Shown: positions 10,838 through 20,337 of the stretch, piece after piece
Numbering within the stretch: the first letter of the stretch is position 1
Layout of the letters: each line of letters opens with the position of its first letter
Assembly: GCA_963576565.1 (NCBI GenBank)
Contig: OY755045.1
Span: 43,666,409-43,730,408 of the forward strand
DNA: 64,000 nucleotides
Direction of reading: 5' to 3'
Source of the DNA: Aspidapion aeneum
Lineage: Eukaryota > Arthropoda > Insecta > Coleoptera > Brentidae
Position numbers and translations under genes: made by a program
The notes under the pieces: generated by a model
Told to the model about the DNA's origin: nothing
The model's input: only the letters and a program-made list of their open reading frames with translations
Databases searched by the model: none

Positions 10838-12153
10838 TTATTGAAGATTATCTTGGCTTCCAGACTCTTGATTAGTTTCTAAGATATGAGTTAAAGTGTG
10901 GTGCCTTTTACTATTGCAAGTCCTGCATGAATATTTTGATTTGCACGTATCTACCCCATGCAGGGGATGAAAACACGCTAGACATAATTTTTTCTGCTTG
11001 ACGAAAGATAGGCGATCGATAGGTGAGAGATCAAGAAATGTTTGACATTTCGAAAGCACGTGACCTTGATTACACCGGAAACATTTTATTCCCGTACTTG
11101 AATTAGTTGAGGTGCCAGCCAGTCCTATAAAAGGCGAATTGGATGATTTATAGGCAGGCTTTTGCCCAAACTGATTTCGCATAGAATTTGAATTTTGATA
11201 GGTAGGCTTTTGCCCAGACTGATTTTGCATAGAATTTGATTTTTGATAGATAGGCACCTTTTTGGGTGCTGTTGATTGAAAAAGTGATTCCAAAACTTTA
11301 CATCTTTATTCTAGAAATTGAAAAAGTGACTGAAAAGTGGGAATTTCGGTATTAGTATTGGCGTGACTCATTTCGAAATTTGAACGCGTCGGAATATCCA
11401 ATTTTTCTAACAAAATGAGAAAAATAATAAAGTCCCAACTGTCAACGTCAAAGCTAAGTTATTTTAAAATTTCTAGGGATTCAGAAAAGGTGTCAATTAA
11501 ATTACGCAATTCTTTAGCTGACTCGTTTTTTAAGGTGGAGTTCATAATTGAGCTTAAAGCATCATTTGCGAGGTCTCGCTTGTTTTGATATCTATTGACT
11601 AATTTGTCGTACGCAATTTTATAATTTTGATCAGATAAGCTAATCCCTGATATCAATTTTAAAGGCTCATCCTCGAGATATGAAAATAAATATTGAAGTT
11701 TTCGAACGTTACTTAGACTTTGATTTTGATCTATAATGTTATTAAAAAGATCGAAAAAACTTGGCCATAATTTTTTATCACCTCGAAATATGGGAATACC
11801 TAACTCTTTGAGTTTTGGAGTTTCGTTTTGTCGAACATATGATCCCGAAAAGGATGGGACCTCAACCGGAAATATTTTAGAGTAAACCCCCTTACACGCA
11901 TAAAAATATTTACGAGCTTCTGAAAGGATCGCATCCTGCGTTTTAAACTCCTCGTCGTCCGCGTCGTCTATCAACATAATGACGTCATTATGCGCCAGCA
12001 TGCATTTATCGAAGGTTTCATCCAAATCGGAATACCTCACTTGAAACTCGTTTCTCGCTCTTTCATCCGATGCCGCGGTTTGTGAAAACACATAACACTC
12101 GGTTATCGCAGATAAAAACCCTTGCGTTTTTGCACGGCTTTTTTGACAGACAT
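10838..12153 (-). pseudogene. BEL/Pao gag, with frameshift and two nonsense codons
   Basis: The likely initiator is an ATG at 12151-12153 opening MSVKKAVQKRKG. A one-base frameshift near 12119 moves reading into the frame that holds the capsid-like region (11459-12091). In-frame TAA codons at 11459-11461 and 11306-11308 interrupt it before the zinc-knuckle segment. That segment shows CFRCNQGHVLSKC, then KLCLACFHPLHGVDTC and CRTCNSKRHHTLTH, the BEL/Pao pattern for RNA binding. A run of short repeated units (YQNSNSMRNQFGQKP) precedes the knuckles. The gene product would be the structural particle protein. Several lesions could be true mutations or sequencing indels. Confidence 0.85.
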
Positions 12154-12186
12154 GATTTTACCTTTGAAATGACGAAATTGTCGGTA

Positions 12187-12389
12187 AATATGCACTAATT
12201 TATCGCAATTGATGAAAATTGTTTTAAATATCGAAATGATATGGATGACATCTAATCACAGAAATGTCGGTAAATATACAAATAACGCTAAATTAATGCT
12301 TCTGAAATAGAAAAATGACGAATTGTCAAAAATATGCACTAATTTATCGCAATTGATGAAAATTGTTTTAAATATCGAAATGATATGGA
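12187..12389 (-). repeat. Identical 59-bp direct repeat in the BEL/Pao leader
   Basis: The block 12187-12245 recurs without a visible change at 12331-12389, offset by 144 bp. Both lie between the primer binding site and gag. An unchanged copy suggests a recent local duplication or slippage during reverse transcription. Confidence 0.8.
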
Positions 12390-12560
12390 ACACCCCTAAC
12401 ACACTGAACGTTTGTTTTGTTTGTTTTGATTCCTTCTCGTGGTTTGCGAACACGACTTTCTCTCGTTTCAATACGATGCGAAAAATTCAAGGCCGCCTTG
12501 TTTTCGGCGTGAAAATAATGGCCGACCTATTAATACCGTCGTATGGATTTAATTTAAAAT

Positions 12561-12580
12561 AATTCGGCTCGAAAGGAACA
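12561..12580 (-). other. Candidate primer binding site, tRNA-Tyr-like
   Basis: Read on the minus strand directly inside the 5' LTR, the sequence is TGTTCCTTTCGAGCCGAATT. It resembles the complement of an insect tRNA-Tyr 3' end (TGGTCCTTCGAGCCGGAAT) with a few mismatches and a one-base length change. The position is right for a primer binding site. The tRNA comparison is from memory. Confidence 0.45.
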
Positions 12581-12581
12581 C

Positions 12582-13055
12582 TTATATTAGCCCGCGGTTA
12601 TAAAAACGATAACTGCAATGGACTGTAAATATTTTAATTAATGAAAGCGCGAACAAACATAAATATATTAATATGAAATTACGAAATAATCAATCGTCCA
12701 TAGGTTAATTGTTGTGCCACACAACGGCAATCAGAAACAAAGGCACTCACCAGTTTGCAGCCAATTTTATCCACTTCCAAGGGGCCCCTTTTTGGATCTA
12801 ATGATGTCACCACGTAGCTGAAGGGCTGAAGTTTCTAGTTCTATGCTTCAGTACACCAAAATCGAGCACTTTCAGGTGTAGAAATTTGAAATAGTTGGAG
12901 AACGAAATTAACACGCCATTTCTCGAGGCGCTTGACAAAGGATCTCTCCGGTTGTTGGTGCGCATGTCCAAATGCGCGAAATGCACTCTGCCCTTCATAC
13001 AATTGTGTGGTTTTAAAAATATATAAACAACCGCGAAATTTAGCGGGAGCTAACA
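12582..13055 (-). repeat. 5' LTR of the BEL/Pao element
   Basis: It matches the copy at 6219-6690 and ends GGGAGCTAACA, followed by GAGACC. The inner (U5) boundary is less sharp: the first 50 bp on the plus strand (from about 12582) differ markedly from the other LTR, while the rest is nearly identical. Confidence 0.88.
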
Positions 13056-13061
13056 GAGACC

Positions 13062-16029
13062 TGCTTTTTTTTACTTTGACAATCTTATTACCTAGTGGGC
13101 ACCATAAGTTCTTTTATTTGGTTACAAATAAATATGCAAATTTTTTTAACTTTATTTTAAATTTATTTCGACTCACTTATTATAGCGCACACTCATTCTT
13201 ATACTTCACGAGCCGCCACTGTGAAAAATTATCATTATTTTTAGAATAATTTTTAAAACAAAACGTCATAATACAAACACTTAAAAATGACATAGATTTT
13301 TTTCAAAGTTAATAAGATTGATGTTGCCATTCAAATGAAACATCAGAAACCGTAGGCCGAAATCACTTTCGAAACATGGATTGTTTAAATTTATCTCGTT
13401 GTTTGTTTCATAATTCGGAAAATTACAAAGCTATTCTAATAATAATATATTTGAAATTTAAAAAGGTGTACAAAGTAAGTATTTAGATGACACATTGAAA
13501 TGTATGGATTTACGGAAAACTTTTTTTTTAGTTTAGTTAGGATTCATGCAAAGTTCTGAACCTGAAAATATAAAAACGCGCATGATTATAATATCTTTCA
13601 AAGCTCATAAAAATAGAGCGGGAAAAGGACCGCCGACGAGACCTCTGTGCATTTCCTCATATTATGTGAAGCATACACAGAGACGAGGAAGAGGTATTCG
13701 AAGAGGAAGTCTTTGAAATGGAGGACCTTCTCGCCTTCAGCCTCAACTTACCTCTTTCGGATTCGTTTTCAACTGAATATGAGCTTTTATAATAGTATGT
13801 TCAGCCATCATACGGATCAAATAAAAGGTATTTAGGCTATGAGTTATATAAAAATGCCAAAGAAACCTAGAACAGAATACGATCCGGCACATAGTCGCAC
13901 TTTCCAAAAATGGTAGACGTCGTACAAACATAAATTTCCGGACCTAGGCAAGATCTAAAGATTTTAAACCAAGAAACGAATCACTTCTTGCCATATAAGT
14001 ACCATAGGGTACAAGCTCTTACAAATTACAACAAAGTTTACGATGTTTTACAAACAATTGCAAAATAACTCTTTTCTGTGTGAAATCTTGAGCTTGCAAA
14101 TCTTAGTGGCATGTTCGTTTTGGGCTTTGGAAAGTTTTAGGAAAAGGAATTTTTTGCCCCATTTACAAAACACATTAATTTCAATTCAAATTATGTTAAA
14201 TTACATAACTTAAAGTAACTTATTATCATTAACCGGGATGTTTTATCAAATTCTTGAGCTTATAAATCTTACACTGCTTGATTTGACTTTTGAAGAGTTT
14301 TAGGAAACGGAATTCTTTGCCACATATTTACATAACTAATTTTGTCAAGTACACAATTTAAAATTTGCAACCTATTTATTATTGACCATGTTGTTTTAAC
14401 TGATTTATTTTGGAACAAAAACTAGATTAATAACAAAATAGAAGAATTATATTTACCCGTGTATAAGAGATTATAATGCTAACAAAGTTTATCTATCTTT
14501 ATCGCAATTCCTTTACAAAAATTTTCCCTAAAATTTTTAAAACTTTTCCCAGGGTAAAATAATTTCTGACAGTTTGTGTAATTATGCTCCTTTCTATGAC
14601 ACTTCCCGCAAAGAAGAAATTTCACCAAGTGTGCAACTCCAGAAGATACTTAAAAATAAAGTACCTAAATCTTTATTAAAATAAAACTGGTGAGCAGTGT
14701 TGTAGAACAGGACCTTTCCTTCGTTTTTTTCATTTCTACAGTGAAGCAGTATTTAATAAAGGTTTCAATAACTGCACACGGGGCATAGCTATTAATAGTG
14801 TTGTTTTAAATATCCTACAATATTCCAATAATATCATAGTTATAAACTCAGAAAACGCAGCTTGCCAAACTGAATATGATGATATGATAACTTATGAAAA
14901 CTAAATAGTTGATCAAAAGGAATATTATAAAACGACTTTCGATATTATGAATGTGAGCTATGAAGAATATAATAGCACAAAATGATTGAATTGAATGATT
15001 TATGGACAGCTTATCCTGGAGGTTTTTAAGATAAGGTGCTATCGTCAAATGCTAAAAATATAATGGACTGACAGTCAAAAATAAGAAACTACACTGATAA
15101 TTCAGAAAAAAAAACTTTCCGAAAAACAATTTTGATCACATAATATTAAATACAAGCTACTACAGGATTGTCGTCATTATTCAAACCTGCGCTTGGTGAT
15201 TTTTTATTTTTTGTTGCATAAAATAATTTATTTTATATAGTTTCTTTAAATAAAAGTAAATTGGTATAAATTAAATAACAAAATGCTTTATAGGACTTTA
15301 TAAGCGACAAAAATAGACTCTAGCGACGCCAGACTTGCTGACACAAAACTAAATTTCCTGACAAGTACAAAAGAAATCCCGCCGCCATTTTGACGTGTAG
15401 ATAAACAAAATCTCACTCGAATCAAATATCGTTATCAGCAAGTAATGCTTGAGTACACATTTTGATATCGATATAATCGTCTCTTATTTCGCGCCGACAA
15501 AAGAGTCAATCAGTGTTCTGTACAGATTACGGGACAAACATTGATAGCAGACGTGGCGTTATCATACAGGGCGGTTCGATTGACATTTTAAACCAGGTGA
15601 AGACTTGGCGCTTTTTAAGTCAACAAACTATAACTGGAACTTGATTCTTAAACCATGTGAAATTTAAGGGAAGTGATAATGCACTCATCTGCGCTCGACT
15701 TACGGGCGGTTCAGAAACTGGCTTCTGCTCAATCAAAACCAATAAGAAAGCAGGATAAAAAAAAAGAGGCACGATTGCATACTCTAGTATCTTCTATTGT
15801 TTATTACGGTGTTTTATTTATTTTTAAAGCATTTTTGAGCAAATTTCATCTTAAAATTGATGTTGAAGAGTTACCTGAATTAATTAAAAATAAAACCAAC
15901 ATTCTAAGCAAAAAACATTCTTTTTAATGATTAAAACCTGTGCCTTAAAGAACGCCGTGTTTATTACTTTTTGTTGAACTCATTATTTTATGACTTACAT
16001 CTTGTAACATGTTCTAAAACAAATTTCTT
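13062..16029. other. Noncoding stretch with minor repeats
   Basis: At 13210-13222 CGAGCCGCCACTG looks like a lone right terminus of a hAT-type element; its left partner was not found. Between about 14086 and 14340 a unit beginning CTTGAGCTT and containing GTTTTAGGAAA is present twice, offset by about 167 bp. An 84-codon open frame at 15673-15927 is lysine-rich with a hydrophobic middle (SSIVYYGVLFIFKAF) and is not recognised. No convincing gene was found. Confidence 0.4.
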
Positions 16030-16037
16030 AGCAGAAT

Positions 16038-16112
16038 TAGTGGTGCCCGCGTTTTTTTAATTATTTGCCCTATTTGAGACTCTTAAAAACGAGACTCTCG
16101 CGGGCACCACTA
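16038..16112. mobile_element. 75-bp MITE with exact 8-bp target duplication
   Basis: AGCAGAAT flanks both sides (16030-16037 and 16113-16120). The 14-bp termini TAGTGGTGCCCGCG and CGCGGGCACCACTA are perfect inverted repeats, leaving only about 47 bp inside. The 8-bp duplication points to hAT-like mobilisation. Confidence 0.85.
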
Positions 16113-16198
16113 AGCAGAATAAAATATCTATGTTTAAGTTTCTACAAAAATTTTTTGTTGCATATAATGTTGTATTTAGCTAGGTGGTTACGTTTTGA

Positions 16199-16350
16199 CA
16201 GTGGCGTATATAATGGGGGCCTGTGGGGCCGGCCCCCCTACCCCCTCGAAGCGAAGATTTTTTTAGATATTTTCTACATATTTCATAAAGACAAACCCCC
16301 CCAAAACTGTCTCGGACCCGCCTCGAAACTTTTTTCTATATACGCCACTG
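16199..16350. mobile_element. 152-bp hAT MITE with exact 8-bp target duplication
   Basis: CGTTTTGA stands on both sides (16191-16198 and 16351-16358). Terminal inverted repeats CAGTGGCGTATATA and TATATACGCCACTG are perfect over 14 bp. The GC-rich interior carries short G and C runs. It lies 86 bp from the 75-bp MITE at 16038-16112. Confidence 0.9.
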
Positions 16351-17397
16351 CGTTTTGAGATATTTTACATTGTTTTCAATAGAAAACTCTCCATGACGAA
16401 CTGTCTTAAACTGATAAAAAAAATTAACAATTTTAAACCTATATTTGATGTAAAATAAAACAATTACATTTTCCGTCAAATAAACCATAAACGACTTTCT
16501 ACGTCTGTCTTTGGAACATTAAATTTCAAAACCCTTCCTGAATCATAAATCGATAAACTGGGAAAAGGGCGACTAAAAATGGAAAAAAATCCGTGAAAGA
16601 AAAGAAAAAGGCATTTCATAAAAAATCCGGCACGTGAAAGTATTCATGGTCCTTACGGGATATCGGAAAATCTCGGTTTTTTTTCCTCAAAATTTGACGT
16701 CTATATGATTTAGAATTGGAGGGGTGTGCACTTTATTTAAGTGTGTCCCGCCGGTTTGCCTCTTTTTGAACAGGAAAGCCACCATGGGACGTCTTAATGT
16801 CTTTGTTTTTGCCATTGTTGCCAATTTTTAACTCCTTTTTGTAAATTGTAGCTGAACACCGCTGATTTTTTACCAAGTTTTCATTTTGTCCGTTTAAGAA
16901 TATGTACCTACAAAAGTCCGTTTTTCACAATTCCCATTATCCTTATTTTTAAATTTTCTTCATATTTCAATAATTTCAAAATTCGGCAGTCATAATCCCG
17001 TTAACCGGAAATCTAAATTCTCCAAAATCCCTACATCTAGAATATCAATAAATTCGGAATCCCGGCATCTTAAAATATCTAGATGCATTTTAAAAATATA
17101 ACAAAACAACCGATTCTGATGGATCTGGCAAAAAATAATAACTAAATAAAAAAACAAATCTGTAATAAATTATCAATAACTAAACAGAATTAATAGCAAC
17201 GAAACTAACAGGAACTCACCGAAACCAACGAAAACTGATTGAAAACAAAATAAAAATATAAACTATAAACGAAAACTTACTAACCAAGGAAAACTAACTG
17301 GAACCATTATTGATAGAAAGCCCCAGGAACCAAAATTTCGATATAATTCTAATTGGAATTAATAACTAATTGATAAAGATTAGAAGTAACAACGAAA

Positions 17398-18114
17398 ATA
17401 CTCTGCCAATATATGGGCACCTAAGCTCACACTAGGTACAATAGTTATAGAGTACGTGTGAGCTAATATAACTAAAAACTGAAATATATTTTATTCAACT
17501 CCAGACTCAATTACCTTTCGTTTGATACCACACAAGTCATGTTTTGACAAACTCTAATTTTTGAAATCTACCCCAACCCTTTTTTTAAAACTTAAATATA
17601 TTTTTTTACCTCCAGACTCAATTACCTTTCGTTTGATATCACACACGCCATATTTTCATTAAACTCTAATTTTTTAAATCTACCCCCACCCGTTTTCTTT
17701 AACCAAAATTTATTTTGTTTAACTCCAGACTCAATTGCCTTTCGTTTGATATCACAGACGCCATATTTTCACATAAACTCTAATTTTTGAAATCTACCCC
17801 CTCCCTTTTATTTGGCTTGTGTTTGGTGGATTTTGTTCATTTTTAAATAGGACCATCTCGACCCAAGACCCAACCGAGGTACCAAATTTCATTAAAATCG
17901 GGCAAGCGGTTTTTGAGTTATGCGCGTAGGTCGTTACAGACAGACAGACAGACATACAGCGACAGACAGACAGACGGCGCGACAAAAAAGTTTTAAAATC
18001 ATCTTTAACGCAAAGATATATAAAATTTTTTGAAATCGGAACAACTTTTTTTTTTCGAAAAGATTAGGATCACCATAGCTCACACTACTATAGTATAGTA
18101 TATGTGTGAGCTAA
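17398..18114 (-). repeat. (GTCT)n hairpin-bounded repeat, copy 2 (reverse)
   Basis: This is the reverse-complement orientation of the family at 5435-6186. It opens with CTCTGCCAATATATGGGC and an AGCTCACAC hairpin, holds three units around CCTTTCGTTTGATA, a short CAGA run, and ends with the second AGCTCACAC...GTGTGAGCT hairpin. Confidence 0.7.
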
Positions 18115-18163
18115 AATAACTAGAACGGTATATAAAATTTAACGTGCATTTTCGATTATTTTA

Positions 18164-18595
18164 GGGACATTTTGAGACACATTAAATAACAAAAAATTTT
18201 ACCGCTGTTACCGTTATTGTTACTAAGAATAACTGTAACATTCAGAGCAAAAAAGATAGATTTTGGAACTCTTAAGACAAGCATAACACAAATGTTAGAT
18301 TAGTAGTTTAACACTCCTTCAACTCTGTGTTTATTTATATTTGCTTATTTATTTTTATTAGATTTATGGCTTTTTACAAACCAATCTACCAGATTTAGGA
18401 AAAAATTCGACTGTATTAAAAAAAGCAATAGAAAACTAATCTTAAAAAATAACGGTAACATTAAACGACGGCCGTCGTCAGTACCGGGCGCCGGTACCGT
18501 AAGTAACAAAAAAGGAGCGAGAAGCCGCTAATGCGCAGACTCAGTAATAACAAGAACGGTAACAGAGTGTAAAATACGCGACCTAAAAATGTCCC
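18164..18595. mobile_element. TA-flanked MITE with GGGACATTTT ends
   Basis: The ends GGGACATTTT and AAAATGTCCC are inverted repeats between TA dinucleotides (18162-18163 and 18596-18597). Repeated GTAACA and CGGTAAC motifs lie inside, with a GC-rich palindromic patch (CCGGGCGCCGG) near 18484. Probably Tc1/mariner-like; no transposase. Confidence 0.6.
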
Positions 18596-18600
18596 TAATA

Positions 18601-20221
18601 TGCTATAGCTACTACTTCTTTTTAAATTCTCGAATTTCTGAACAATCTGACAATAGCGATACCGGAATGAAAATCCGATAGATATTTATTCTGGCGGCGT
18701 AAATCTTTTTGCGGAAAGACGTGGCGTGGCGTCGAGGACCTTCTCCATAACACGACGCGACGCAACGTGGAGAAATGGAGCCTTTTTCAAAGTATATTGA
18801 TGAAGTGAACCAGTTTATCCTTTTGTAAACTTAATAGTTAAGTCCTTAACAAAAGTATTAAAAGTAGACACTAAATAATCACCCATGACTTAAAATTGGT
18901 TAAGTATTATTTGTCCTTCTTTTCGAAATAATTTACATTGTTATTACTTATTATTAAGTCTAAACTAACTATGTTGTAGTTTATAGGAACACATTGATCC
19001 AATGGAATAAAAATTGAAGTGTAAAAAAACCAAAATTACTTTTTTTTTTTTAATTAATTTTGTGCTTAATGGTAACTGCATCTTTCCTTTAAATAATGCA
19101 GGCAAAAATACATCAAAAGTTTCTTCTATATGTTAAGATTTTTATTTTAGGTATTTGGGAAAAGTATTAGTACTTGCTCTCGTTATCCATCTACTGTGTC
19201 ATAGTGGTTTTCAGGATCCGCGGGAAAGAATGGGAAAAAGGGGTGGAAAGAGTGGAGAAAAAGATGGATGGGGGATTTCTCGCCTCGGATATATAACGGC
19301 GTGGCATTCTATAAAAAAATCTCACATTTTTTAACGCTTTCTCGAACAAAAAGCTGGGGTTATTTTTGGGTCTTATTTAGATTTTTGGCCGAGACACAAG
19401 TGGACAAATAAATAGGTACTATACCTTATTACAAAATTAAAAATACCTATTAGTTTACTGAATACTGTATGAATTACTCCAAATTGATTTTAATGCCCTA
19501 TAAACCCTCCTAGAGCGAGTAAAAATTAGATTCTGGGTTGACAACTTTACACAGCTTTCTGTACCGATTAGAGAACTAGTCAGCTATTTAATGACCAGTT
19601 GGGCTAACTTTAGTTGAAATCTTACAATGCCGACTTGAGCACTACTTTATTTAAATAATGGAGTTATTCGTCTTTTTTACTAACTGACCAGGGTAGCTAT
19701 TCTACGTCTTGAAAGATGTGACCATATACAGCACACGCTTTGACCAATAGCAAACTCTGACCGGTCACGTGATGTGCGAAATGACTTGTCTCGACCAATG
19801 GCATAGTCGCCCGCTCTTTAGAGTTAGTAATATTAGAACAATTGTTTTAATTTGAAGTAAAGAAATCTATGAACGGGCAAATAAAGGGAGAAAAAGTCAA
19901 TTGACATTTTTTCTTTAAGTACAATAAAGCTCTTATAAGCTGGGTAAAGGGCTGAAAAGGAGAGGGACAGTAAGATACCTACTTGTTGCTAAAAGAAAAA
20001 TTATTGGCCATTTCATTTCAACTCTTGGTAAACACGAAAAATTAGAATAGTTAAAAAATGGTTAAAAGGAAATTTTTTAATATAGACCAACGAATCCTCT
20101 ATCTCGGAACCAGATAGAAGAGAAAAAATGATGTTTTTTTTGTTCTTTGCGTATTTAAATAAATATTAACTTAAATTTTTTGCTAAAAAAAATAATTAGA
20201 CAATTGTTTTTTTTGTTTCAG
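18601..20221. other. Noncoding stretch before the first Iroquois exon
   Basis: No exon or repeat boundary is recognised. The last 20 bases form a pyrimidine-rich 3' splice site (TTTTTTTTGTTTCAG), so at least the right-hand part is intron of the Iroquois gene. Confidence 0.5.
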
Positions 20222-20337
20222 AGCAATCCGTACAGTCTCAAAGACGCCAGTGGAAACGACATGTCAGCATGGAGTACGGCCGGCTTGCAACCAACCACAG
20301 GGTACTATCCGTACGATCCGACCTTAGCTGCCTATGG
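20222..20337 (+). CDS. mirr: Iroquois coding exon 1 in window (pre-homeodomain)
   Basis: It enters in phase 0 after TTTGTTTCAG and leaves in phase 2 at GTAAGT. It encodes the conserved segment [17 protein letters not shown] and [18 protein letters not shown] that precedes the homeodomain in insect Iroquois proteins. The phase-0 entry with SNPY means more coding exons lie upstream. The following intron is 7,936 bp. Confidence 0.93.

Larger units (their letters stand above)
6213..13061 (-). mobile_element. BEL/Pao LTR retrotransposon, complete in layout but broken
   Basis: Two LTRs (6219-6690 and 12582-13055) enclose gag and pol domains read on the minus strand. GAGACC stands on both outer sides (6213-6218 and 13056-13061) as the target duplication. 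Domain order from the 5' LTR is gag with zinc knuckles, A17-type protease, reverse transcriptase, RNase H, integrase, then a DUF5641-like tail. Order and motifs place it in BEL/Pao and not in Ty3 or Ty1. At least two frameshifts and several in-frame stops interrupt what is usually a single polyprotein. No envelope gene is visible. Confidence 0.93.

Noticed and set aside
15673..15927. 84-codon lysine-rich open frame as a small host gene
   Set aside because: No recognised motif, no splice or promoter support, and TA-rich sequence gives frames of this length by chance. It is mentioned only in the noncoding entry.
1..20221. Search for the start codon and 5' exons of the Iroquois gene
   Set aside because: No splice-bounded segment encoding the usual N-terminal motifs was found, so no upstream exon is claimed.
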